64,000 nt of DNA from an uncultured Clostridia bacterium. Its GTDB lineage: Bacteria > Bacillota > Clostridia > Christensenellales > Aristaeellaceae. The translations under genes were made by a program, and so were the position numbers. Below are positions 41,965 to 50,956 of the stretch, piece by piece. The stretch is from assembly GCA_934643825.1 (NCBI GenBank), contig CAKUCW010000005.1:39256-103255 (forward strand), read 5' to 3'. The notes beneath the pieces are model-generated. The model saw only the letters and a program-made list of their open reading frames with translations. It made no database searches and was not told where the DNA came from. The first letter of the stretch is position 1, and each line of letters opens with the position of its first letter.

Positions 41965-43872
41965 ATGAGACCGTTCTGGAAGTGTGCACTAGCAACTGGA
42001 TTGAGCTTGACCTTTGCAATGACAGCTGCGAGTGGTGCACTGGCGTTGGGATTTACCGGCTGTCAGCATAATGACGCAACCTTTGAAACGCTGGAAGAAG
42101 CGCGTTTGTCTGCGCCGACGGCTGTTCAAAACTTGGAACAGAATGAAACCAAGACATTTGCTTCGATGGATGTGCTGGACGGTATTGCGGAAGGAACAGT
42201 TTTTGTCTATCGAAGTGCCGATATGTATGGCGGACGCGCATCTGGCAGACTGAATACAAACCTGCTTGTTTTCGCTGAGCAGCATTTTGAAAACAAAGAT
42301 GCGGCGATGGATTATCTGAAAAAGCAGGGATTGATTGACATCATCGATGTGGCGAAAGGTAGCGTCATTTTGGTGACCCCGGCGGACGGAGAGAAGTTTG
42401 GACAGGCCGATCAGAGCGTCTATTATAAAATTCAAAGTGCGGTCTGTTCGCTTAAAGGCGCAAAGAATGGTGTTGCTTTTGCGGAACCGGAGTACTTTGG
42501 CGGATTTGGATATATTTATGCCATAGGACTCGAAGGTGGAGCAACGTTCTTGAACGATTATGTTTCCTCTCAGTTTGACTTTGCAAGCCGAATCGCGGGC
42601 ATGTTGCTTGTTGGCGGTCAGATGGAGAGTATTCGTAGCGTTTCGACCTATGTACCGGTATATATGGTCAATCCGAAGGAAGAGGTGCTTGAAAAGTACA
42701 AGGAAGCAAATGGGATTGATGCGAGTGACAAGAGCAAGGAAAGGACAGTTTTGTTTAATCAGGAATTCCCGCTGCGCAAAATTATCCTTGCGAAAGACGG
42801 ACAGGATGAGGCGTTCTATATCAAGGATGCGTATGAAAACCTCTTTACTCAGGCGATGCGTCTACCCGTTGGCAAAGCTGGTTTGTACAGCGCCGGAACG
42901 CCGATGCAGGGACTTAGCAATGACAAAGCTCCGTATTCTCTCTGTGCCCGCAATGATATTACCAGCGGTGTAACAAAAGATGGAATCCACATGCTCTGCA
43001 AGGTGGAAGATCGTTTCAGTGCCTATAAAACGGACGAGGGTGAGTATATTCAGACATGGTTTGAATACTTGCCGGAAGATGTGCTGAACAATACCGCAGA
43101 GCCTGGTTCGGTTCCGCTCGTATTGGCAATCCACGGAACGAGCGATGACCCGCGCATGTTTGTGGATGAAATTGGCTTGCTGGATGTAGCATCTAGAGAG
43201 AAAATGGCGATTATTGCGCCGGAACATAATGCGTTGGGTGGTTTAAACTGGGCGATTGAAACGGAAGCCCTGCCTGCGTTGGTTCAATATATGTTGGAAA
43301 CTTATCCGGCGCTGGATGCCTCTCGAGTCTACGCGATGGGTTACTCGATGGGCGGTGGTTCCACGATGAAAGCGATTCTTGCTTCGCCGAAGACTTTCGC
43401 AGCGGCTGTGCCCATGTCGCCGGTAACGTATTTCGGTGATGTTTGGATTCCGTCGGAAGAGAATCTTGCGCAGTTCGAAAATGTGGATCTGCCGGTGATG
43501 TTAACCTCTTCGACCTACGACTTGCCGCTGACCTATGATCAAGAAAACGGGCATATCCTTGATGCGCTTCAAGGACTGGTTAACCAGATGTGCCAGATCA
43601 ACGAGTTGCCCGAAGTTACATTTGACTTTGCGAAGCATCCAATTAGCGGTATCGATGCAGATCGTGAAACTGCCTCTGAATTGAATGGCGAATACATGAA
43701 CCATACTTGGTATATGAACAAGAATGGTGTGCCAATGGTCGCACTGAATGTCACGGAAGGGCTGACGCATTCCCTTTACCCGGAATATGGAAAGCTGTTC
43801 TGGGAATTCGTTAAGCATTATTCTCGAAATGTTGAAACTGGAGAAGTTGTCTATCAGGAATACATTAAATAA
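41965..43872 (+). CDS. Secreted two-domain alpha/beta hydrolase (esterase) paralog 6, with altered motifs
   Basis: The 635 residues have a signal peptide ending near ALA-LGF and the opening GFTGCQHNDATFETLEEARL, like paralog 2. Two motifs depart from the other six copies. The oxyanion loop reads IHGTSDDPRMF (His390) instead of HGGG, and the N-terminal elbow reads GLEGGATF with Glu in place of Asp. The nucleophile Ser461 in GYSMGGGST is kept, and LTHSLYPEYGKLFWEF gives the catalytic His. So it is probably active, but with changed substrate or kinetics. ATG 41965 follows GAAAGGGTG. A hairpin between promoter and start may attenuate it. Confidence 0.85.
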   Translation: MRPFWKCALATGLSLTFAMTAASGALALGFTGCQHNDATFETLEEARLSAPTAVQNLEQNETKTFASMDVLDGIAEGTVFVYRSADMYGGRASGRLNTNLLVFAEQHFENKDAAMDYLKKQGLIDIIDVAKGSVILVTPADGEKFGQADQSVYYKIQSAVCSLKGAKNGVAFAEPEYFGGFGYIYAIGLEGGATFLNDYVSSQFDFASRIAGMLLVGGQMESIRSVSTYVPVYMVNPKEEVLEKYKEANGIDASDKSKERTVLFNQEFPLRKIILAKDGQDEAFYIKDAYENLFTQAMRLPVGKAGLYSAGTPMQGLSNDKAPYSLCARNDITSGVTKDGIHMLCKVEDRFSAYKTDEGEYIQTWFEYLPEDVLNNTAEPGSVPLVLAIHGTSDDPRMFVDEIGLLDVASREKMAIIAPEHNALGGLNWAIETEALPALVQYMLETYPALDASRVYAMGYSMGGGSTMKAILASPKTFAAAVPMSPVTYFGDVWIPSEENLAQFENVDLPVMLTSSTYDLPLTYDQENGHILDALQGLVNQMCQINELPEVTFDFAKHPISGIDADRETASELNGEYMNHTWYMNKNGVPMVALNVTEGLTHSLYPEYGKLFWEFVKHYSRNVETGEVVYQEYIK

Positions 43873-43925
43873 ATGATCCGATGTATCTTGTTTAAAAATG
43901 GAAAAACAAGAAATGTGGCTGTAAA

Positions 43926-43950
43926 GAAAAGCACGGGTTCGGTGCTTTTC
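43926..43950 (+). terminator. Stem-loop after paralog 6
   Basis: gaaaagcac / gtgcttttc (43926-43934 with 43942-43950), only 45 bp before paralog 7; no long T-run after it, so read-through is likely. Confidence 0.6.
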
Positions 43951-43995
43951 CTGATCATTGTTCGACAATAAAACCGAAAAAGGAGAGATGATTCA

Positions 43996-45939
43996 ATGAA
44001 AAAGCTGTTTTGTTTGCTGATGATCGTGTGCTTTTGCCTAGGGGCATGGACTGGATTGGCGCAGGTTCAATTCTCTGATAATCCATCGACGTTTGAAACC
44101 TTTGAGGAAGCTTGCGTAAATGGTCCGGCAGCAATGTCTGCTGAACTGGGTAGCGCGTATTGTTCTGACCCCTGCCTTGCAGAATATCCTGTGGGTACGA
44201 CATACATTTATCGTTCTGCTGCACGTTGGTCTGCGACTAGTGCAGGTTACCGAAAAAATACCGTACTTCAGGTTTATACCGATAAGAAGTTTGAAAATAA
44301 GGACGCCGCTCAGGCGTATCTGAAAGAGCTTGGGTTAATCGACATTATCGAGGAGGCGAAGGGCAGCATTATCCTCGTCAATCCGATTGATGAGTCGTTT
44401 GCTAAGGCGGATGCGCGAGCCTATTACCTGATGCAGGCTGCTTCCTGCAACTTGGGCGGTACTACGACCATAAACGATGAAAAATACACCTGTGCTGAAG
44501 GTGCGTACTATGGCGGCACGTCGTATCGCTATATCATCGGTATTGATGGTGGCGCAACGTTTATCAACAACTATATTGCTCCGACTTTTGATGACATTAC
44601 CCGCGTTGCGGGCATGATCCTTATTGGCGGCAAGATGGACCGCATCCATGATGTCGCTGGTGTGGTTCCGGTTTACATGGTCAATCCGTCCGATACGGCA
44701 ATTGCCAAGTATCAGGAAATCAATGAAACTAATCGCTACGGCTATGTGAAAGACGTTGACACGTATTACAATCAGGAAATGCAGCTCCAGAAGGTTTGGG
44801 TTAAGAAAACTGAGAATCTCGATCTGGCGGCTGAGATTAACTACGGTTACTACAATCTGCTGATTAAGTCTATGCGTATACCGGTTGTTCTGGCTGGTCT
44901 GCATACCTATTCTCAGGATTTCACGGATCGCAACTGGAATGCTGCTCCGTATTCTCTGGGTGAGCGCAACGCTTTCTTCAATTACAGAACGGATGACGGA
45001 TTGGTCATTGAAGAGTTTGTCGGACAGGAGACCTTCAAGGATTACAATATCAAGGAAGGCACCATGGGCTTGTTTGGAAAACCGGCACAGGTTGGTGCAT
45101 ATATCGACAGCTGGTATGAAGTGGTTCCGGAAGAAGTGAAGAACGGTACTGCGCCGGAGCATAGTGTCCCGATGTGGCTGATGCTGCACGGCGGCGGTGA
45201 TGACCCGCTTCAGTTCTTGGATGAGATGGGCTTTATGGTTCTTGCTGGTGAAGAACGCTTTGCGATGATTGCTCCGATTCATGGAGCGATGTTTACGGTT
45301 GGTTTTGATGTCTTGCCTGCTGTTGTCGAGTATTTCCTTGAAAAGTATCCTTCTCTTGATCCGAGCCGTGTCTATGTAACCGGCTATTCTATGGGCGGCG
45401 GTGCGACGCTGCATGCTGTAAATGGTAACGCGAAGATTTTTGCGGCTGCCTGTCCGAATGCTGCGGCTATTTTCAACACCGAGGATGAAGTTGTCAAGAT
45501 GGATGATGTCAATCTTCCGATTTTGTTTACGACTGCAACCTATGATTTCTGCGGTTACGGTGGAATTTCTGGTCATACTGCTGTTCCGAACCCGGATGAT
45601 CCGTACGATCCGGAGCATATCAATACCTCTTATCAGAATCGAATCAATGATTACATGAAGCTTAATGGGCTTGAACAAATCAGCTATGATTTTGAAAAGT
45701 ATCCGATGTCGGGCTTCCGTGCGGATATCTACTATGAGAAGCTGCTGAACAACGAGTATATGAATCGTACGTGGCTGATGACCAATGAGGACGGTGTGCC
45801 GATGGTTGGTCTGAACATTACCGATTATCTGCCGCATGGTCTGTATCAGGAATTCGGTCGTATTTGCTGGGATTATGCCAAGCACTTTAGCCGTAATCTT
45901 GAAACTGGCGAAGTTATCTACAATCCTTATGTGAAGTAA
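43996..45939 (+). CDS. Secreted two-domain alpha/beta hydrolase (esterase) paralog 7
   Basis: The 647-residue protein is the longest of the seven. Signal peptide MKKLFCLLMIVCFCLGAWTG ends near LAQ. N-terminal domain: GIDGGATFINNYIAP. C-terminal domain: LHGGGDDPLQF (His398), Ser465 in GYSMGGGATLHA, and YLPHGLYQEFGRICWDY. An insert rich in Pro and Asp (NPDDPYDPEHINTS) lies in the segment after the nucleophile, where lid loops of such esterases sit. It groups with paralog 4. ATG 43996 follows AAGGAGAGATG. It is the last esterase before the transport genes. Confidence 0.85.
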   Translation: MKKLFCLLMIVCFCLGAWTGLAQVQFSDNPSTFETFEEACVNGPAAMSAELGSAYCSDPCLAEYPVGTTYIYRSAARWSATSAGYRKNTVLQVYTDKKFENKDAAQAYLKELGLIDIIEEAKGSIILVNPIDESFAKADARAYYLMQAASCNLGGTTTINDEKYTCAEGAYYGGTSYRYIIGIDGGATFINNYIAPTFDDITRVAGMILIGGKMDRIHDVAGVVPVYMVNPSDTAIAKYQEINETNRYGYVKDVDTYYNQEMQLQKVWVKKTENLDLAAEINYGYYNLLIKSMRIPVVLAGLHTYSQDFTDRNWNAAPYSLGERNAFFNYRTDDGLVIEEFVGQETFKDYNIKEGTMGLFGKPAQVGAYIDSWYEVVPEEVKNGTAPEHSVPMWLMLHGGGDDPLQFLDEMGFMVLAGEERFAMIAPIHGAMFTVGFDVLPAVVEYFLEKYPSLDPSRVYVTGYSMGGGATLHAVNGNAKIFAAACPNAAAIFNTEDEVVKMDDVNLPILFTTATYDFCGYGGISGHTAVPNPDDPYDPEHINTSYQNRINDYMKLNGLEQISYDFEKYPMSGFRADIYYEKLLNNEYMNRTWLMTNEDGVPMVGLNITDYLPHGLYQEFGRICWDYAKHFSRNLETGEVIYNPYVK

Positions 45940-45946
45940 GCTACCA

Positions 45947-45985
45947 ATACCCCCTTCCTGATCGGGAAGGGGGTATGTTAGATTT
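45947..45985 (+). terminator. Terminator of the esterase array
   Basis: Stem atacccccttcc / gaagggggtat with a short T-containing tail (GTTAGATTT). Confidence 0.75.
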
Positions 45986-46104
45986 GCGCATAAAAGCAAC
46001 TCGAAAATCAAAACAAAACGAACAAATTCAAAAATACGTTAAATCTTTTGTGCGCTTTAGCCGATTTGAGAAATCTAATGAACTTATTTGAAAAACAAAT
46101 ACAT

Positions 46105-46131
46105 TTGAATTTTGTGCAAAATGAGTATAAT
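46105..46131 (+). promoter_or_regulatory. Candidate promoter of the importer operon
   Basis: TATAAT (46126-46131) is perfect; TTGAAT (46105-46110) lies 15 bp upstream, shorter than ideal. The stretch before it is very AT-rich. Confidence 0.55.
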
Positions 46132-46177
46132 AACATTCAGAAGGCGTGAAAGCCTAAAAGAAATGGAGGTTGTCCTT

Positions 46178-47152
46178 ATGAAGAAACTTGTTCTCATCGC
46201 TCTCGCATTGGTTCTCGTCGCTGTGAGCTCCTTTGCGATGGCAGACACCCTGAAGATTGGTTTTGCGCAGGTTGGTCATGAGTCTGACTGGCGTGCCGCG
46301 AATACCATCGACTACCAGACGACGTTTACTGAGGAAAACGGTTACGAACTGCTTTTTGTTGATGCTGACAATGACCATACGAAGCAGATGGAAGCTGTCC
46401 GCAACTTCATCAATCAGGAAGTTGATTACATCGTGATTTGCCCGGTGCAGGAAGCTGGCTGGGAAGTCGTTCTTCAGGAAGCGAAGGATGCCGGTATTCC
46501 GGTGATCATTGCTGACCGTACCGTATCTGCCGATCCGTCCCTGTATGCGACCTTTATCGGCACCGATACCGCGCTTGAAGGCGAAACCGCTGGCAAGTGG
46601 CTGGCTGAGCAGCTCAAGGGTGCGGAAGCTAACATCCTCGTCATCGAAGGCTCTGTTGGCGCTTCTGCTGCGATCGGCCGTACCAATGGCTTCAACAAGA
46701 TCGCTGGCGAGCATGCCGAGTGGAAGATTATTGACAGCCAGTCCGGTGACTTTACGCAGGCTGGTGGTCAGCAGGTCATGGAGAGCTACCTGAAGAGCTA
46801 TCCGGGACAGTTCAACGTAGTTGTGTGCCAGAATGATAACGAAGCATACGGCGCGATGGACGCCATGAAGGCTGCGGGCGTTACCTACGGCGAAAAGGGC
46901 GATGTGATCCTGATTTCCTTTGACGCTACTAAGGAAGGTCTGACTCGCACGCTGGCTGGCGAAATCAACTGCAATGTTGAGTGCAACCCGCTGCAGGCCA
47001 AGGGCGTTGCTGAAATCATTCAGAAGCTCGAAGCCGGTGAAGAAGTTCCGTCTGTGACGATCGTTCCTGATGAGGCCTTTGTTGCGCCGAGCATTACCTC
47101 TGAGTTTGCTAACACCATGACGCAGGAGATCCTCGACGGTCGCGCTTACTAA
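46178..47152 (+). CDS. Sugar ABC transporter substrate-binding protein, YtfQ-like
   Basis: The 324-residue protein has a signal peptide (MKKLVLIALALVLVAVSSFA, cleavage near AMA-DTLK) but no lipobox. The mature part follows YtfQ: LKIGFAQVGHESDWRAANT, QMEAVRNFINQEVDYIVICP, GWEVVLQEAKDAGIPVIIAD, EGSVGASAAIGRTNGFNKI, QSGDFTQAGGQQVMESYL. Galactofuranose or arabinofuranose is the expected ligand; the arabinose genes downstream favour L-arabinose. In a monoderm without an outer membrane, a binding protein without a lipid anchor is unusual, so retention may depend on an uncleaved signal segment. ATG 46178 has GGAGGT 8 bp upstream. It is followed by a hairpin that could lower expression of the later operon genes. 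Confidence 0.9.
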   Translation: MKKLVLIALALVLVAVSSFAMADTLKIGFAQVGHESDWRAANTIDYQTTFTEENGYELLFVDADNDHTKQMEAVRNFINQEVDYIVICPVQEAGWEVVLQEAKDAGIPVIIADRTVSADPSLYATFIGTDTALEGETAGKWLAEQLKGAEANILVIEGSVGASAAIGRTNGFNKIAGEHAEWKIIDSQSGDFTQAGGQQVMESYLKSYPGQFNVVVCQNDNEAYGAMDAMKAAGVTYGEKGDVILISFDATKEGLTRTLAGEINCNVECNPLQAKGVAEIIQKLEAGEEVPSVTIVPDEAFVAPSITSEFANTMTQEILDGRAY

Positions 47153-47198
47153 GATGCAGATTGATAGGCAGCAAAGCAAGGGCGTAAGTTGAATCCCG

Positions 47199-47232
47199 AA
47201 GGAAGGGGCAATCGCCTCTTCCTTTTCTTTCC
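47199..47232 (+). terminator. Stem-loop between binding-protein and ATPase genes
   Basis: ggaaggggc / gcctcttcc followed by TTTTCTTTCC. Such partial terminators often make the binding protein more abundant than the membrane parts. A small hairpin tccgtcgg/gacgacgga follows at 47231-47260. Confidence 0.7.
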
Positions 47233-47329
47233 AACATGAATCCGTCGGCAGGACGACGGAGTTATGGCTAGTTGATGAAAACGCGAAAATCAGACAATAG
47301 AAACATATTCTGCGAAAGGACGTGAACCT

Positions 47330-48844
47330 ATGGAGAAAGATGTCGTCCTGACCATGCGGGGGATTACCATGACGTTTCCTGGCGTAAAGGCGCTGGATCA
47401 TGTTGATTTCACGCTCAGAAAAGGCGAAATCCATGCTTTGATGGGTGAAAATGGTGCGGGAAAATCTACACTCATCAAGTGTTTGACAGGTGTCAACGAT
47501 TTTGAGGCGGGTGAAATCCGCGTGGACGGCTATGATGGCCCGATTAAAAATCGTTCGACACTCGACGCGCAAAAGCATGGCATCTCCACGGTATATCAAG
47601 AAATCAACCTTTGCCCGAATTTGACGGTAGCGGAAAATTTGTTTATTGGTCGTGAACCGATGACGCACTTTGGCACGATTGATCGTCGGGAGATTGTTCG
47701 TCGTTCACGTAAGTTAATGGAACAAATGAATCTTCCGGTAGATGTGATGCTAAATCTAGAAGAATACTCGTTGGCCATGCAGCAGATGATTGCCATTGCG
47801 CGTGCCGTGGACATGGAATGTAAGGTATTAATTCTAGATGAGCCAACTTCTTCACTGGACGATAACGAGGTGGAGAAGCTCTTTGGGCTTATGCGTAAGC
47901 TGCGTGAGCAGGGAGTTGGAATCATCTTTGTGACACACTTCCTCGAACAAGTGTATGCGTTGTGCGATCGCATCACGGTGTTGCGGAATGGTACGCTCGT
48001 TGGCGAATATCCGATTGCGGAGTTGCCGCGTGTTCGCCTGATTGCTGCAATGATGGGTAAGGACTTTGATGATTTGGCTTCCATTAAGCCGGAACGCGGC
48101 AATAAGATCAGCAGCGAGGACATGATCGATGCAGAAGGGTTAAGCCATGCGGGCAAGATTAAGCCGTTTGATTTGGAAATGAAGAAAGGCGAAGTTGTTG
48201 GTCTGACAGGGCTGCTGGGCAGCGGACGCAGTGAGCTGGCACGTACGATTTATGGTGCTGACAGGGCGCAGACGGGTACGCTTAAAATTAGGGGTAAAAA
48301 AGTTGATATTAAGCACCCGATAGACGCAATGAACATGGGCATGGGTATGTTGCCGGATGATCGAAAAGCCGAAGGTATCGTGGGCGATCTTTCTGTGCGC
48401 GAAAATATCATATTGGCAATGCAGGCTAAACGCGGCATGATGGACTTGATCCCGATGAAGGAGCAGGAGGAGATTGCTGACAAATTTATTGATTTGCTGC
48501 AAATTAAGACGGCGAGCCGTGAAACGCCTGTCAAGCAGCTTTCGGGAGGTAATCAGCAGAAGGTGATTATTGCCCGCTGGCTGGCGACTGATCCTGATTT
48601 CCTCATTCTTGATGAGCCGACACGCGGCATTGATATTGGTACAAAAACGGAGATCCAGAAGCTGGTCATCAAGCTTGCGCAAGAGGGCAAGAGCGTCATG
48701 TTTATTTCTTCTGAAATCGAAGAAATGCTACGCACTTGCAACCGTTTAGCGGTTCTGTGTGACGGTCAAAAAGTCGGAGAGCTGAGCGGCGATATCACGC
48801 AGGAACAGGTTATGAAAACCATTGCCGGAGGTGACAAGGCATGA
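47330..48844 (+). CDS. Sugar ABC transporter ATP-binding protein, YtfR/RbsA-like (two ATPase domains)
   Basis: The 504 residues hold two ATPase domains in tandem. The first has Walker A GENGAGKST (about residue 39) and Walker B VLILDEPTSSLDD. The second has a degenerate Walker A GLLGSGRSEL, a normal signature LSGGNQQKVIIARWL and Walker B FLILDEPTRGIDIG. This layout is standard for monosaccharide importers (RbsA, MglA, YtfR). It powers uptake through the two permeases encoded next, the first overlapping by 4 bp. The ATG at 47330 follows AAAGGACG. Confidence 0.95.
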   Translation: MEKDVVLTMRGITMTFPGVKALDHVDFTLRKGEIHALMGENGAGKSTLIKCLTGVNDFEAGEIRVDGYDGPIKNRSTLDAQKHGISTVYQEINLCPNLTVAENLFIGREPMTHFGTIDRREIVRRSRKLMEQMNLPVDVMLNLEEYSLAMQQMIAIARAVDMECKVLILDEPTSSLDDNEVEKLFGLMRKLREQGVGIIFVTHFLEQVYALCDRITVLRNGTLVGEYPIAELPRVRLIAAMMGKDFDDLASIKPERGNKISSEDMIDAEGLSHAGKIKPFDLEMKKGEVVGLTGLLGSGRSELARTIYGADRAQTGTLKIRGKKVDIKHPIDAMNMGMGMLPDDRKAEGIVGDLSVRENIILAMQAKRGMMDLIPMKEQEEIADKFIDLLQIKTASRETPVKQLSGGNQQKVIIARWLATDPDFLILDEPTRGIDIGTKTEIQKLVIKLAQEGKSVMFISSEIEEMLRTCNRLAVLCDGQKVGELSGDITQEQVMKTIAGGDKA

Positions 48845-49896
48845 GCAAGGTCAAGGCATTATCAAAGAAACCGCTTTTTTTGCCAATTGTCAGCATGATT
48901 CTGGTCATGCTGGTGAACATTGTCTATGATGTGGCGCATGGTAACTCGTTTTATAATTTTTTTACCATTACAATCAATAACGGTATTCTTTATGGTCGTA
49001 TCATTGATATTCTGAATCGCGGCAGTGAAGCTGCCATTCTGGCACTGGGTATGACGCTTGTCGTTTCTGCTTCTGCAGGTACGGATATTTCGGTTGGTTC
49101 TGTAATGTCTTTAGCAGGAGGCGTCTGCTGTGTGTTGCTGGCTGGATATGGTAACGTGAATGTGAACAGCTATGCCGTACCGCTGGCAGTCGGTGTACTT
49201 GCCGGTATATTGGTGGCCTGTTTCTGCGGTGCGTTTAATGGTTTCCTTGTTGCCTATATGAAGATACAGCCCATGGTTGCAACGTTGATTCTCTATTCAG
49301 CGGGTCGCGCAATTGGCTTGTTGCTGTGCAATAGCAACATTGTCTATGTCAACGTGCCGAGTTTTAAGTTCTTTGGTGGTTATTGCGGCATTTTCCCGAC
49401 GCCTATTCTGATTACAGTGATGTGCGTTCTTGCGGTTGTGCTTGTACTTCGGTTGACCGCTCTTAGCACATATGTGCAGGCTGTTGGCATTAACAAGAAT
49501 GCTGCTCGTCTATCAGGGTATAAGTCGGACATGATTATTTTCATCAGTTTCGTGATTTGCGGCCTGTTTGCAGGTATTGCAGGTATTGTAGCCACGAGTC
49601 GGATCTACTCTGCTGATACGAATAATATTGGTCTTAATCTCGAAATGGATGCGATTCTCGCTGTAGCGCTTGGCGGCAATAGTTTGGGCGGCGGTAAATT
49701 TCGCATCTCCGGTTCGATCATCGGTGCATACACCATTCAGGCCATTACTACGACGCTTTACGCTCTGGGCGTTTCCTCCGCACAGGCGCCTGTGTTTAAG
49801 GCAATTATCGTCATCTTGATTGTGGCGATTCAGTCCCCGGCACTTAAAGCGTATATTGCCGGATGGAAGATGGCGAAGGAGGCTAAGCGAGTATGA
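48841..49896 (+). CDS. Sugar ABC transporter permease, YtfT-like
   Basis: The 351-residue membrane protein has about nine or ten helices and the BPD_transp_2 signature AILALGMTLVVSASAGTDIS followed by VGSVMSLAGG. A second conserved part near the end reads DAILAVALGGNSLGGGKFRI. The presence of two different permease genes, rather than one used twice, is typical of the galactofuranose system YtfT/YjfF. It overlaps its neighbours by 4 bp on both sides, so it is translationally coupled. Confidence 0.93.
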   Translation: MSKVKALSKKPLFLPIVSMILVMLVNIVYDVAHGNSFYNFFTITINNGILYGRIIDILNRGSEAAILALGMTLVVSASAGTDISVGSVMSLAGGVCCVLLAGYGNVNVNSYAVPLAVGVLAGILVACFCGAFNGFLVAYMKIQPMVATLILYSAGRAIGLLLCNSNIVYVNVPSFKFFGGYCGIFPTPILITVMCVLAVVLVLRLTALSTYVQAVGINKNAARLSGYKSDMIIFISFVICGLFAGIAGIVATSRIYSADTNNIGLNLEMDAILAVALGGNSLGGGKFRISGSIIGAYTIQAITTTLYALGVSSAQAPVFKAIIVILIVAIQSPALKAYIAGWKMAKEAKRV

Positions 49897-50939
49897 GTGG
49901 AAAGCAGGTAATCAAAAAAAGGAACATCAATAGTAACACGATTTTGTTGATGATGACTATCGGTTTGTTTGTAATTATGTATGTAGCAGGCTGCGTCATC
50001 TACGCTGACAAGGGATTTGCACGCGTGCAGAATTTTCTCGATATTCTTAAAAACAATGCGGGTCTGATCTGCGCAACTTGTGGAATCACGGTCGTAATGA
50101 TTACGGGCGGCATCGATATCTCCGTTGGTGCGCTGATTGCTATGGAGTGTATGTTCCTCTCTGTCGGTATCGAAAACTGGGGACTGTCGGCGCAACTTCT
50201 GCTGCCGTTGATGCTGGTAATCGGCATTGTCTTCGGGATGGTTATGGGCTTCTGCGTGGGGTATCTGGATATTCAGCCTTTTATCGTTACAATGGCAGGA
50301 ATGTTCTTTGCACGGGGTATGACAGCTGTACTCTCTACTCAGCAGATCTCCATCACAAGCAGTTCGTTGATGGCAAAGCTGTCAACAATGAAATTCAATA
50401 TGCCTTTTGCGATCGGCGCTTATGTAAACAAAAAAGGCAAATTGATGATTCCCAATTTCAGTTTATATGTGCTGATTGCTGTAATTGTGCTGCTGGTGAC
50501 ATTTTTTGTTCTGCGTTCTACAAAGTTTGGTCGCAGCTTGTATGCTATCGGTGGAAACCAGCAGAGCGCTGAACTGATGGGGCTTGACGTAAAGAAGACT
50601 AAATTCAAAGCGTATGTGTTTTGTTCGTTCCTGACATCTATCGGCGCAATTTGCTATGTGATGAATACCATGTGCGGAACGACCCGTCAGGCGCTTGGGC
50701 TTGAGATGAACGCGATTTCGTCTGCTGTCATCGGCGGTACGTTACTGACTGGCGGCGTGGGCAATGTGTTTGGTTCGTTTTTCGGTGTGCTGATTAATGG
50801 AACAATTTCTTCACTGGTTAAAACAAATGGTAAGTTGAGTTCTTCGTGGCCGAATGTTGTGACGGCCATCCTGTTGTGCTTCTTTATTGTTATTCAAGCG
50901 GTGTTTGCACGAGTGAAATCCAAGAAAAAGAATGGCTGA
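49893..50939 (+). CDS. Sugar ABC transporter permease, YjfF-like
   Basis: The 348-residue protein is the second permease of the importer, with the signature GITVVMITGGIDISVGALIA and, near the end, LEMNAISSAVIGGTLLTGGV. About eight to ten membrane helices are visible and a basic tail (RVKSKKKNG) ends it. Together with the preceding permease it forms the membrane channel. It is followed by the kinase gene after 17 bp. Confidence 0.93.
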   Translation: MSGKQVIKKRNINSNTILLMMTIGLFVIMYVAGCVIYADKGFARVQNFLDILKNNAGLICATCGITVVMITGGIDISVGALIAMECMFLSVGIENWGLSAQLLLPLMLVIGIVFGMVMGFCVGYLDIQPFIVTMAGMFFARGMTAVLSTQQISITSSSLMAKLSTMKFNMPFAIGAYVNKKGKLMIPNFSLYVLIAVIVLLVTFFVLRSTKFGRSLYAIGGNQQSAELMGLDVKKTKFKAYVFCSFLTSIGAICYVMNTMCGTTRQALGLEMNAISSAVIGGTLLTGGVGNVFGSFFGVLINGTISSLVKTNGKLSSSWPNVVTAILLCFFIVIQAVFARVKSKKKNG

Positions 50940-50956
50940 TATGCTGGAGGTGAAGT

